64,000 bases of DNA from Cunninghamella blakesleeana (taxonomy: Eukaryota; Mucoromycota; Mucoromycetes; Mucorales; Cunninghamellaceae), in contig JAFCIZ010000001.1 of NCBI GenBank assembly GCA_017871115.1, positions 124,001 to 188,000 on the forward strand. Reading direction: 5' to 3'. Each line of letters begins with the position of its first letter. Within the stretch, counting starts at the first letter, position 1. The notes under the pieces were generated by a model, which was given only the letters and a program-made list of their open reading frames with translations, did no database searches and was not told the origin of the DNA. Shown one piece after another: positions 36,121 to 47,696 of this stretch. A program made the position numbers and the translations under genes.

Positions 36121-39100
36121 ATGAGCGGTTTAACAACATCATTAATTGTAGCGTTAAACGGAGCAAGTGATATTGAAAAGGAAGGACAAATCATCCGTTT
36201 TGGTAATGGTGCCAACTTGGATACTATCAGAGGTCTTGCTGCTGAAAAGTTAGCTATTAATGGTAATACGCAAGATTTAAAATTACTAGACAATAAAGGT
36301 AATATATTAAGTGGTATCGATGATGTACGTCAACAACAAGTTGTCTATGTTGATCTTCCTCAAAAAATTATTGAAACTCTTCCTGGTCCTGCCAAATTGC
36401 CTTTTGTTGGTAACCTTTATGACTTATTACCCAACTTGTAAGTTGATTTTTTTATTGCTGTTAAAAAAAAGAGAAAGCAACAATTTAAAACCCCAGGAGT
36501 TTTGAAATAATCATTTTTAATTTTTATTTTTTTTCTTTCTCTTTTCATTTTTTTTTAAAAAAATAGTACTTTTGGATGGATGAAATTGTTTGACCAATAT
36601 GGCCCTTTAGTTGATGTTTCACTTTTAGGAAAGCGTATTATTGGTACTAATGATCCTGCTATAGCTGAAATTTTTACAAAAGAAGGTGAATATTTTACTA
36701 AGAAGGTAAATTGTATAGTTTTAAAAACAAACATAAAACAAAAACAATAGTAATACTCTTTATTTACTTCATTATTGTTTATTATATTATTATTTACCTT
36801 AGATTGCCCCTACACCTTTAGCTGAAGTAAAAGAATTTGGTGGTTCAGGTTTATTCACTAGTGATTCCGATGCCCATGAATGGAAGTTAGCCCACAAGTT
36901 ACTTATACCTGCCTTTTCGACACGTGCTATTAAGGTAAAAAAAAAAAAAAAAAAAAATAGATAAAAAAAAACAACTACATATACAATAAGAATAATAATA
37001 GTATATTGATTCCTTTTTTTCTTATTCTTTCATAGGCTTATCAAGAAGAAATGGGTATTATTACGCAAAAAACTATAAAACTCTTGGATGAATATAAGCC
37101 TACAGATCAAGTAGAAATCTTAGATTGGACAACTAAATTGACTTTTGAAACTATTGGTGATATTGGTTTTGGTTATGATTTTGGTTTACTTGATAAAGTT
37201 GATGCTCCTAATCATCCTATGATTGACGCTATGAGTGATCTTTTAAAGTTGGCAGTAACTAGGTGTCAACAGGCCCAATTTATGAAACATCTTCCTACTG
37301 CTACTAATAGAAAATTTGACGAGGCTATTCAAGTCATGTATAAAACTGTCACTGACGTCATTGAAAAGAGAAAATCTAGTGCAGATGCTAATGATCCTAA
37401 TAAAGATATGCTTGGATTCATGTTGAATGCACGTAATGAAGCTAATGAAGGTTTAACTGATATTAATATTCGTGATCAAATCATCACTTTCTTAATCGCT
37501 GGTCATGATACTACTGCAAATACTTTAGCCTGGGCTCTATACGAAATTAACCGTCACACTGATGTTCAAGCTAAATTACTCCAAGAAATTGCTAATGCTG
37601 GAATTACTCATGATAAATTACCTACTGTTGAACAAATCAGCAACTTAAAGTATATGCATCAAGTTATCAAAGAAACTCTTCGTTTGTATCCCCCTGTACG
37701 TGATTTAGATAAATACTGTAAGAAGGACTGTATTGTTCCTGGTGGTTATAAGATTCCTGCTGGTACTGGTGTATCTGTTAATGTTTATGGTAATTAACAT
37801 AAATAACAATATGATATTAATAATAATAGGAATATGAATAATAACGGATTAACTAATCCTTTTTTATTTATACATGATTTACATTTACACAGCTATGCAC
37901 CATAATCCTGAGATTTATCCTGACCCTGAACGTTTTGATCCTGATCGTTTTAGTCCAGAAGAAGAACAAAAGCGTAGTAGATTTGCTTGGCTTGTAAGTT
38001 TTCATTTTAATATAATTATTATTTTTACATGCAATATTATATATAATACAAAATTTATTAATAATGTCTTTTTTTTTAAAAAATAATAATAATAATAACA
38101 ATTAATAAATTAGCCATTTTCCACTGGTCCTCGTGCTTGTCTTGGTATGGCCTTTGCACTTCAAGAAGCTAAAACTGTTCTTTCTATGTTCTTACATAAA
38201 TTTGAATTCCGCCATGGTAATAAAGATAGAATAAATATTAAAACCATTCAAAGTATTATTATCCATATTGAATTTTATAAATACTTATTATACTACTTTA
38301 CAAATAGATGGTTCTAAAGTCGAGTTTGACTGTAATACTGCTACAACAAAACCTGATCACTTATTGATGACTATTCACCCCCGTACTAATTTCCCTGAAC
38401 CTAATGAAAATGCTGTACCTCTTTCCTCTACCAAAGATCAAGCAAACACACCCCCTCCACGTACATTACCTCAATTAACAAAGGAACAAGTTGATAAAAA
38501 AGTTGAATTACCTCCTATTGCTTTCGTTTATGGTACTCAGACTGGTACTTCACAAGATTATGCTAATCAACTTGCTCAACAAGCTAGAGGATTTGGTTTT
38601 ACTAAGGTAGTTATTTTGGAAATGGATAAATTGCCATTGCTTGATACAGGAAAATATGAAGGTACACCTACTGGTAAATTACGTGAATTAGTTGTTCTTG
38701 TCACTGCTACTTATAATGGTCAACCACCAGATAGTGCTGAACGTTTTGATAAATTCCTTGATACTAAAGTAACTGAAGATGGTCATGAAACCACTTTCAA
38801 AGGACTTTTATATGCTGTTTTCGGTGTTGGTAATAAAAACTGGCGTACTTATCAAAAATTCCCTCGTAAAGTAGATGAAACTCTTGAAGAATTAGGAGGT
38901 GAAAGATTCTTTGCTCGTGGTGAAGGGGATGCTGATAAAGATATGGATGCTGATTTCAATGATTGGTAAATATAAATATATAAATATATAAATATAAAAA
39001 CAAGGTTATATACTTATATTAATATTATTTTTCTGTTTCTCTTTTTTTTAAAAAATGAATAAATAAACAAATAAATAAATAATATAGGTCTGCTCACTTT

Positions 39101-40513
39101 TGGACTCATACTTTAGACTATTATGGTGTTGCTGCTTCTGGTTCTCAATCTGTTGTACCTACAGCTACTTCTAGTAAAACAACAACTTCTTCCGTTTCCC
39201 TTACCTATGTCAGTCCCAAAGATAAAGAAAAATGGGAAGCTGGTTTTGCTAACAAGAACGGTGAAAAGAATGCCGTAATTACTGAAAATCGTGAACTTCA
39301 ACACCCTGGATCAGGCCGTAGTACTCGCCATATTGAATTAGACATTACTAACCTTACATCTATTAGTGAAACTGAGGGTCACTTTTATAATGCAGGTGAT
39401 CATTTGGAAGTTTATCCTGAAAATGATTCTAGTTTAGTCGAAACTGTTGCCTTAAACTTTGGATGGATTCTTGATTCTGTATTTGTAGTTGATCCTGAAT
39501 CTAAACAAAATTTATCACCCCGTTCTTTAGCCGCTAACCTTACTGGACCATGCAGTATTCGTAATGCTCTTACCTATTATGCTGACCTTACATCACCACC
39601 CACCAGAGCTATGCTTGCTCATTTTGCTAACCAACTTCGTCAAACAGCACCTGATACTGCTGATGCCTTTGAAAAATTAATCATGCCAGATAATAATAAT
39701 GTAGATGGTTATCCTGAATTTATTAAACAACACAGAACATTAATTGATTTACAAAAGAGGTTCCCTCAAGTTAATTCTTTAGATTTTGCTCAATTCATAA
39801 CAGCTATTAATGTCATGCAACCACGTCGTTATTCTATTTCTAGCTCACCTCTTGTTAAATCTACTATTGCAAGTCTTTCTGTTGGTGTTGTAGATGATGT
39901 TGTTAATGGTAAACATTATCCTGGTCTTTCTTCTTCTTTCCTTGCTCGTAGTTTTAAGGAAGGTCAACCTACTCATATTCGTGCTGCCTTTAAATCATCT
40001 AAAAGTACTTTTGATTTACCTAAAGATACCACTGTTCCTATCATTATGATCTCTGCTGGTACTGGTTTTGCACCCTTCCGTGGTTTCCTTCAAGAACGTA
40101 GTGCTCAAAAGAATCGTGGTATTCAAGTTGGACAATCTGTACTCTTCTTTGGTTGTCGTCACCCTGAACAAGATTATATCTATTCTAATGAATTAGAAGA
40201 ATATAAAAAACAAGGTATCTTATCTCATTTACATGTTGCCTTTTCAAGAATTGACCCTCCATCTCCTACTAAATATGTTCAACATCAAATTCTTGCTAAT
40301 GCTGGCGAAGTATGGGAATTAATGAATCCTCAGGAAGGTACCACTCCTGCTTCTGTATATATTTGTGGTAGTGGTAGTATGAGTCGTGATGTTCGTCGTG
40401 CTTTTAATAATATGGCTAAAAGTTTCGGAGAAGCTTCTACTGATGAAGAAGCTGAAGAATTTGTACAAAAATGGATTGATAGTGGTCGTTACAACGAAGA
40501 TGTTTGGGGTTAA
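36121..40513 (+). CDS. Self-sufficient cytochrome P450-reductase fusion, copy 2
   Basis: Paralogue of the gene at 26332-30673 with the same eight-exon structure: 36121-36437, 36567-36705, 36803-36934, 37036-37789, 37893-37993, 38114-38216, 38308-38965 and 39088-40513, also 1,209 residues. All functional motifs are intact: [25 protein letters not shown], haem ligand [14 protein letters not shown], and the FMN, FAD and NADPH sites. The N-terminal ~85-residue domain is retained with only a few changes (LLDSKGD becomes LLDNKGN). Haem-domain differences from copy 1 cluster in [12 protein letters not shown] (here [12 protein letters not shown]), MPAFSPRA (IPAFSTRA), ELNHHPDI (EINRHTDV) and the segment after the K-helix ([11 protein letters not shown] versus [11 protein letters not shown]), while the reductase after about residue 610 is identical. 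This suggests altered substrate preference with the same electron-transfer module. Upstream DNA differs strongly, so regulation may differ too. Confidence 0.94.
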
Positions 40514-41035
40514 TTGATTAAAAAAAAATAATATTTTTATTTTTTATTTTTTTTATATGTATATTCGTTATTTATTTATTATATTTCATTTATTTTTAAA
40601 TATATTTATTAGCCTTATTTCATTTATTCATTCATTAATTATTTTTTAAATAAATTTCATACTTATTTTTTTCGTTACATTATTTCCAGTCTCAAAACAA
40701 AGAAAAATTGCGTAATTTTTTTTTATTTATGTATAAAAAAACTACTATTATATATATAATTATATAATACTTTTTTAGTTATTCAATTAAAAATATTAAA
40801 AAAAACTAACGATATAAAAAAATCATTTGAGTGACAGAATAGAATGCTATTAAAACCAGTCAGGCGAAGTATATATAGTAATTGGTTTTAGTAGGGAGTC
40901 GGCATAGTGGCTGAATAACATATCCCATTGTTAAGAACTAAATAATAGTAATAATAACAATAGTAGTAGTGGTATTAACTAAAAGAGAATTACCTTTAGT
41001 ATAAAAGTTGCAATTAGCTTGAAAGAAAAAAAAAT

Positions 41036-41455
41036 TAATATAAACAACACCACTCAATTCTATTTTAATTTTTTTTTTTTTGACCTGCCTAATTTAATTT
41101 TATTCCCTACTTATAATAAATTCATTATATTATTTAAAGAACTAGTAAGGTATATATGTATATATGTATATATGACCAATAAATATAATGATTATAATGA
41201 TAATGATAATTAAATAGAATTAGAATTTAATGACTATGATTTTTTTATTAACATGTAATTCTCCATAAAGATTTAAAAATGACTTTTTTTTTTTTTAAAA
41301 AAAAAAAAAGCATTTTGATTATAATTATATACATATACTGATTAATTAAAAATGAATTAAAATTTTTGCAAGTTGGATAATGGATTTAAAAAATAAATGA
41401 ATAAAAATACAAGTAGATAGGTTGATAAAGGTGATGCTTTTTTCTTTTATTATTA
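41036..41455. other. Intergenic between convergent P450 copy 2 and TFIIIA
   Basis: AT-rich 3' flanks, with a T13A13 symmetric tract at 41284-41309. No gene seen. Confidence 0.6.
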
Positions 41456-42848
41456 TTATTCTGAAGGTTGATTATTTAAATTTTGTTGAATTAATACTTG
41501 TTGATTTGATTGAAAATAATGAATATCGTTTTTATGAAAATTACTTTCCAGGTGACGTTTTAAATCATATTCTCTTAAAAAGTGATGCTGACATCCATCA
41601 AAAGGACAAGCGTATTTTCTTTCCACATCTTTACTATAAGAAAATCCTGTTAATTGTTCCTTTAAAGCTGCTGCAGTTGTTATTGTTTCCGCTGTTGGTG
41701 ACTTATTTTCTTCCTTTTTTACTGTTTTTGATAAGCTCTTCTAATTAAAAATAAAAAATAAAATAATGATAATAATAGGTGAATAATAAAAAGAGTAATC
41801 AATACTTGCATTGGTATAAATATAGCGAATACTTACTTGATGTGATTTTTCGTGTTTTTCTAGATAAGATTTATAAACAAAACTTTTAGTACAATTTTCA
41901 AACGAACAGTAGAACCGAGGAATAGGTTCATGAATTGTATCCATATGAAGCTTTAATGCTCTTTTCTATTAATTTGAAAAAGAAGAAAGAAAAAGCATCA
42001 TCAATACAAGCACTGGTTTCATTTTATTACTATTAGTATTAATATCCTATTTTCATAATTACCGAACTAAATGATTTCCCACAATTTGGCCATTCGCATA
42101 AAACTGGATCTTTTGGTAAGTGTACATTTTTTATATGACGAGTTAATTGACCACGTTTAGCAAAGGATTTGTTGCATTGAGAGCATTGGACTGTATGACT
42201 AGTACTAACGTGAGACCTTAATTCTGTCCATTTTGTAAAACGTTGATGGCAATCGGGTTCAGTACATAAATAACGTAAGATACCTATATATATTTATGAA
42301 AATCAGTATATATATATATATTTATAATTAACCTTTTTTTTTTTCATGCATCTATGAATTATTTCTATTTTATTGGTTTATATAATTATTTTTATTTCAT
42401 GCATAATTTTATTTATTTTACCAGAGTGAGCAGCATCTTTATGATAAGATAATCGACTTTTAAAAGAAAAGCTTGCTTGACAGTGAGGATAATCGCAAGG
42501 ATAAGGTTTTTTATTTGTATGAATACATTGATGTTTTCTTAGTTCATACTTTTTATGAAAAGCAGCAGTACAATTTTCCCAAGAACATGAATAAGATAAA
42601 GGAGCCGAATGGATAGTTTCCTGATGTCTTTTTAAATGATGCTTTGCTGTAAAACGTTGATCACAATCAGTACATTTAAAAATTCGAGCTGTATCAGGAT
42701 CATGAAGTCGACAATGAACGGATAATTGAGCTTTACGTCTATATGCTTTATCACAGCCAGGATAAGGACAAGCAAAAGGTTTCTATTAATGATGATAATC
42801 ATGATGTATCTTATTAGTTTATTCTATTTAATGATATTATTTAATGTA

Positions 42849-42899
<51 letters not shown>

Positions 42900-43211
42900 G
42901 GAATTATATAATCTATTTTATTTTTTATTTACTTCTCCAGTATGTAATCGTATATGATCAGTTAATTTAGGTTTTTTATTATATATTTTTTCACAGCCTG
43001 GGTATGGACAAGAATGTAAAGTACGTTGTTTTTTACTGTTATTATCATTGTGAATTGTTGCTATGACAGGTTGTGGAGGTGTAGTTGGTGTTAGAGAGTC
43101 AAGTGAAGAGATCGAAGTCGTCATATTATCCATTTCTTCTAAATCATTATTATTGTCACTTTCCATAAAAGTGCCATCTTCTATTGATCTTTTGAAACCG
43201 ATGACTGCCAT
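41456..43211 (-). CDS. Transcription factor IIIA, ten C2H2 zinc fingers
   Basis: Binds the internal control region of 5S rRNA genes (and 5S RNA) to recruit TFIIIC/TFIIIB and RNA polymerase III. Five exons on the minus strand: 43211-42933, 42782-42422, 42283-42063, 41965-41837 and 41740-41456, encoding 424 residues. An acidic/Ser/Thr N-terminal ~70 residues precedes ten fingers: CPYPGCEKIYNKKPKL, CPYPGCDKAYRRKAQL, CTDCDQRFTAKHHL, CSWENCTAAFHKKYEL, CDYPHCQASFSFKSRL, CTEPDCHQRFTKWTEL, CSQCNKSFAKRGQL, CEWPNCGKSFSSKRAL, CSFENCTKSFVYKSYL, then a ~45-residue spacer and CPFDGCQHHFLREYDLKRH. Short CX2C fingers among CX4C ones and a separated last finger are typical of fungal TFIIIA. A Gln/Asn-rich tail ends the protein. 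Intron 1 carries a long TA repeat. TFIIIA is the best family match; another multi-finger regulator is less likely. Confidence 0.87.
42852..42896. repeat. TA microsatellite in TFIIIA intron 1
   Basis: About 22 TA units inside the first intron of the TFIIIA gene. Confidence 0.9.
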
Positions 43212-44310
43212 TTTATTTTTAAATGGTTGGGGTTAAAGAGGGATCGTTCCTTTTTAATTGAATTTAGAATGAAACAATAATAATAATAAAAAAAAAAAAA
43301 AAAAAACAGAGAGACAAGAAATGAAAGGTTTTTTTAAAAAAAAAAACGTCGGACTTTTTTTCTTTACCTCATTATTTTTTCTATTTTCCTTCTCCAACAG
43401 TGGTGGCGTTGAATGAATTATCCATATACCTTCGAGAATCTTTTTTTTTATATGATGACAATCCTTTTTTTTATATGATGCCTTTATATTTGTACCAATC
43501 ACCGTATAATTTCTTTTAAATGCCAGATTTTTTTATGATTAAAAAACCCATCATTATTTAACCTTTATTGTATTTATACATACTTTTTTGTCGTTGTTTA
43601 TAATTATTTTGAAGAGTCTTTTGAATATATATATATAATATATATTATATGACATCACTAGTTACTTTTTTATTTTTAAAAAAGTAAAAAACTTGAAATA
43701 GAGCCAAAACTTGTTTATATGTGTATGTATTTTAAAATGAAAAGGGATTAAAATAAAATAAATAAAAAATGAGACTGAAACTGAGATCCAATAATATGAT
43801 TTTTATGCATTGTTTAAATGACATCAGTATTCCTTAAAAGATACATAAATAAAAAAAAAAGTGTGTGAAATAAATAAATATATATTTATATATTTATATA
43901 AAAGAAAAAGATACATTTGATCTTTATTTATTTTTTTAAAAAAAAAGCTATGATAATTATTATTTTTTAGATATATAAATATATATTTATATATACACAG
44001 TTAGAAAATATATTAAATTTGAACGAAACAATTTTTTTTTTTCTTGTTTCTCCTATATTTTATTACAAAAGTTGAGGTCATGTGAACAAGTTAAAGCATG
44101 GTATCAATTAAAATGATTGGCTCTAACGATTCGCTTTATTACCATTTTCAGTTATCATCCCATAACTTTTTATTTTTCTTTTGGAAACCAACTTTATGGC
44201 GTTTAATATTTATGTAAACATATTTATTTATAAAAATAATATTTTTTTAAAAAAAATTAAGAAGATAAGTTTTTTTAATAAGTTAAAATAAAATAAACTA
44301 TAGATGAAGC

Positions 44311-44353
<43 letters not shown>

Positions 44354-44632
44354 TATACAAAGCACGTAATTTTTTCTTTATCTTCTTTTTGACCTTTTAA
44401 ATAAATAAATCATTAATTATTGCAAATAAAATAAAAATAAAAAAAAAGGAAAAAAGGTCATCATAATAATTATATACAGAATGGGATTTATAAATGTTTG
44501 CGTGTGTGTATTATATATGTATGAATTGTATATTTGTGTGGGAGAAAGAGAATGAGGGAGAAATAATAAAAAAAAATAGTATACACATATACATGTATGT
44601 ATATACTATTTGCATGAATTTTTTTTTTATAT
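43212..44632. other. Intergenic upstream of TFIIIA
   Basis: Homopolymer-rich DNA; includes T7A10 near 43328-43346 and T25A15 at 44312-44351. A GC-richer pocket at 43395-43440 carries no clear gene. Likely contains the TFIIIA promoter (43212-43400) and the 3' flank of the next gene. Confidence 0.55.
44312..44351. repeat. T25A15 symmetric homopolymer tract
   Basis: Twenty-five Ts run directly into fifteen As; the largest of about ten T(n)A(n) tracts in the window. Confidence 0.9.
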
Positions 44633-45106
44633 TTACTTTGAAAAAATACTGCCATAAGACATGGAGCGTTTTCTTGCACCTTCAAAGGCATTGTGTAACG
44701 ATAAACCTGTAGGCATGAAAAATGGAGGGGAAGAGCCTAAATCTGAATGTACATCACTACCAGTAGGTGAAGTAGGTGGAGAGTTAGCTGAAGGATTAAT
44801 TACAATTAAGGGAGAAGTATAAATAGATGGAACCGATTGAGGTCTTCTTGATGAATTATAATAAGACGACGAAGGCAAAGTAGAGGATGAAGATGGAGGA
44901 GGTACTGTTACAGGTTGACTCTGTGATAATGGAGGAAGAGTAGGAGCAGATTGGTTTTTAGGTTGAGGTAAGTGAGCAGTTAATGAAGAAGTTTCTGACA
45001 TTCTCCTTTTATGAAAAGAAGCACAGGCTGAGGTATGACTTGAAAAGGAATCAGGTTTTTCAAATGTACGTCCACATTTACAACGGAAAGGCATTTTGAA
45101 TTTCAA
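44633..45106 (-). CDS. Small Ser/Pro-rich protein with one Cys/His motif
   Basis: Single-exon ORF of 157 residues. The N terminus MKFKMPFRCKCGRTFEKPDS continues FSSHTSAC, giving a C-x-C plus H-x4-C arrangement that resembles a partial or atypical C2H2 finger. The rest is low-complexity, rich in Ser, Pro and Gln (for example PPPSSSSTLPSSSYYNSSRR), then SPPTSPTGSDVHSDLGSSPP, and ends KRSMSYGSIFSK with possible phosphorylation sites (RRMS, RKRSMS). Translation could also begin at the second Met (45094). It lies 3' of the BTB gene on the same strand with 356 nt between. Function unknown; a regulatory or adaptor protein is possible but not shown. Confidence 0.7.
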   Translation of the reverse strand: MKFKMPFRCKCGRTFEKPDSFSSHTSACASFHKRRMSETSSLTAHLPQPKNQSAPTLPPLSQSQPVTVPPPSSSSTLPSSSYYNSSRRPQSVPSIYTSPLIVINPSANSPPTSPTGSDVHSDLGSSPPFFMPTGLSLHNAFEGARKRSMSYGSIFSK

Positions 45107-45462
45107 AAAAGTTAAAGAAGGAAAGAAAATTAAAAAGAGATTTGTTTATATTTTAAAGAAAAAAAGAATGTCGGATTAAAAACAATAATAATATTAATAA
45201 TAATAATAATGAGAAAGTTGGTAAAATGAGGGAAAAAAAGAAAAAAGAAAAGAAGAAGAAAAGGAAAGAAAAAAAATTCAACTTTATAGTCTTTTTAAAA
45301 TATACGTGGGAATGTTACCCATATCAAAATTTATACTAGCCAATAAAAATACTTTAATTACTAAATTGGAAAGATAAGATAATCAAATTTCAATTCCGAT
45401 CGTTTATTTTTTTTTTTTTTCATGCAGTTCATTATTTTTTTTATGATTATAATAAAAATAAA
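45107..45462. other. Intergenic between two minus-strand genes
   Basis: Purine-rich on the plus strand (GAAAAAAAGAAAA type) next to the 45106 start codon, which is pyrimidine-rich on the coding strand and thus promoter-like. No gene. Confidence 0.55.
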
Positions 45463-47315
45463 CTATGATGAGGAGGAAGGAATAAATTCACGTTTCATAT
45501 TTAACTTTAATCTAGAACTAATAGTTTCTAGACGAACAGCGCATAAAACCAGAGTATCATTTAATAAATGAATACTACAAATCCCACGTACAAGAATTAG
45601 TTTTAATAATTTACAAGATGCTTCAGGAGGACATTTATGACAGGTTTCTATACCATGGTGACGATGGCGTAAGTCTAGTAAAGAATTGGTTTGTTGGTCA
45701 TCAATTGTAATAGCACACGCCTCATCTAAATAAAGCTGTTGGTATTGTACCTTTGATCCTTTTAAAACAGATTGACTAATCATTTTTAATTTATGTCTAT
45801 CGTTTTCATTAATTTCCATACTGACATGAACTAATTGTCGCTGTAGTTGATCTTTTTCTTGATATTGCTCATTATCTGAAAAATGAACTTGTAAACAAAT
45901 ATCTGCTACTTGAACCAACAATGCATGTGATCTATCGTTTCGTTTATATTGTAACTGCGTTAATTGCCATTGATCTTGTTCTATTGAAAATGAAAGATCC
46001 GACATCTTATTTGAATCAATCAATTGTTGTTGCTGCTGCTGCTGCTGTTGTTGTTGTTGTTGTAGTTTTGTAGGCAAAATAGAAAATATTCGTACATCTT
46101 GTAATAATAATAATAATTCTGGACTACCTTCTACTCCAAACCCATCCACTGTTGTACGTGCTGCTAATAGTTTTTCTACTAATTGTTTAAATACATAATA
46201 TTGGGCATCCTTTAATAAATTTTTTCGATGCATTTCATCTTTAATATAAATCGTATAACCACGTAAATGATTAATAATATCTTCAAATATAGCTGGATCA
46301 CGATCAATATAAACTGGTGATGTTTTTCCACCATGAGGGTCATATAAAGAATGTAGTAAAGGCCCATTAAAGAAATTAGTACCACCTTGAAAATAAAAAA
46401 AAATAAAAAAATGAATACTGCTTTTTTTTCACTTTCTTTTCATCCTTCATAATTGTAAATATATTTATTTATATATATATACATGTACATATATACATAT
46501 ATACCTTTTTTCAATAAATCCCAAGATAGTCGAAAAACACGACCACCAACATTAACATAAAGAAATTCTTGTAACATTGCCTGTAAACGTTTTAATCCAT
46601 AATATTTAGCATCCAATATTAAATCTTGGTTTTGTAAATCGTCCTTAGGGCGAATATAATAACCACGCAAGTGATGAACAATTAACTGGAAAGTATCAGC
46701 ATCACGATCAATATACATGACTCTTGTGTTTCTTTGTTTTAAAAAGTAATCCATAAAAAAATTTGTAGGCCCATCACTTTTAATTGATTCCCAACTCATT
46801 CGGAATGGTTTACCTCCAACAATTAATGTAAATACTGCTTGATCTGCTGGTTGCTGTTGTTCTAATGATTTTTGTTTTTTAATATCCATCCTATTATCAT
46901 TATCTATCATTGATAATCTTTTATTATTTATATTTATGTTAGGAGTATATTGTTGTTGTTGTTGTTGTGATAGCGAAGCAATAGTTGAATTTTTTCCTTC
47001 ATTTCTATTTTGTTGTTGTTCTTGCAATTGAGATATAATTGGATTGGAAATGTTAGGTATATTATTATTATTATTATTAGAAAAAGAGCTATAAGTAGCA
47101 GTAGAGGTAGTAGGGTTGGTTGTATCAAAGTTATCTGTATTGGTAACAAACTGAAATAAATTATCAGTTAATTGGTTCCCAAAAAAGAGATCAGACGGTA
47201 AGGTACCATTTATATTAAATGGAAAAGTAAAATTATATGGTGGAATAGAAGAAGATGTGTTATTGGTGGATTGATTACTATTATCTTGAACTTCATTATC
47301 TGAAGACTGTGACAT
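45463..47315 (-). CDS. Protein with two tandem BTB/T1 (potassium-channel tetramerisation type) domains
   Basis: Two exons on the minus strand, 47315-46505 and 46385-45463, encoding 577 residues. The N-terminal ~155 residues are Asn/Ser/Gln-rich. The first T1-like domain is FTLIVGGKPFRMSWESIKSD through YIDRDADTFQLIVHHLRGYY and YYGLKRLQAML; the second follows immediately as FLYVNVGGRVFRLSWDLLKK, YIDRDPAIFEDIINHLRGYT and YYVFKQLVEKL. The intron lies inside the second domain. Then comes a polyglutamine run of about 13 residues (encoded by CAA/CAG near 46021-46064) and a C-terminal region of ~200 residues without a known domain, containing several Cys/His. KCTD-type domains assemble into oligomers, often as cullin-3 adaptors; there is no channel pore here. 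The physiological role is unknown. Confidence 0.87.
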
Positions 47316-47696
47316 ATTAAAAAAATAAAGTGGAGGGAAAGGAGAAAAAAAAATTACGGTGGTTAAAAAATGTTCACCAATAAAATTTAAATTTTAATGG
47401 AAACAACTAGAATATCAATTTTTTTTAAGATCAGCATAAGCTAAAATTTATTCTTTATTTTTTTTGTTTTCTTTTCTCTCCCCCTTTTTTTCTCTCTTCT
47501 CTTCTTTTTTTTTTTTATATATTATATATAAATATTAATATATATATATATCATCTTTGTATATATTAATATATAGTTACCTTCCTTATTTTATTTATAT
47601 ATATATATATTATTATAGAGACTATTTTCTTATTTTTATCATTATTATATTACTATTTTATTTATTGTATATTTTAAAACTTTAATTTAAATATCA
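47316..47696. promoter_or_regulatory. Shared divergent promoter (BTB gene / DNAJC7 gene)
   Basis: The 381 nt between two head-to-head start codons contains a T/C-rich run (47453-47518) and several TATATA stretches. Both genes must use this interval for initiation; specific factor sites were not identified. Confidence 0.6.

Larger units (their letters stand above)
34164..41035 (+). repeat. Segmental tandem duplication, copy 2 (P450-reductase unit)
   Basis: Direct repeat of 25173-31155, about 0.9 kb longer. Extra length comes mainly from an insertion of about 300 bp near 34800-35098, one of about 670 bp near 35255-35925, and expansion of an A12 run to A49. Conversely, ~65 nt of TA-rich 5' leader just before the start codon in copy 1 is absent here. 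Confidence 0.9.

Noticed and set aside
41422..41748. Plus-strand ORF of 108 codons
   Set aside because: It is antisense to the last TFIIIA exon, which has a finger motif and proper splice sites.
43254..43502. Minus-strand 82-codon ORF upstream of TFIIIA
   Set aside because: Lys/Phe homopolymer-driven frame with no motif; overlaps the probable TFIIIA promoter.
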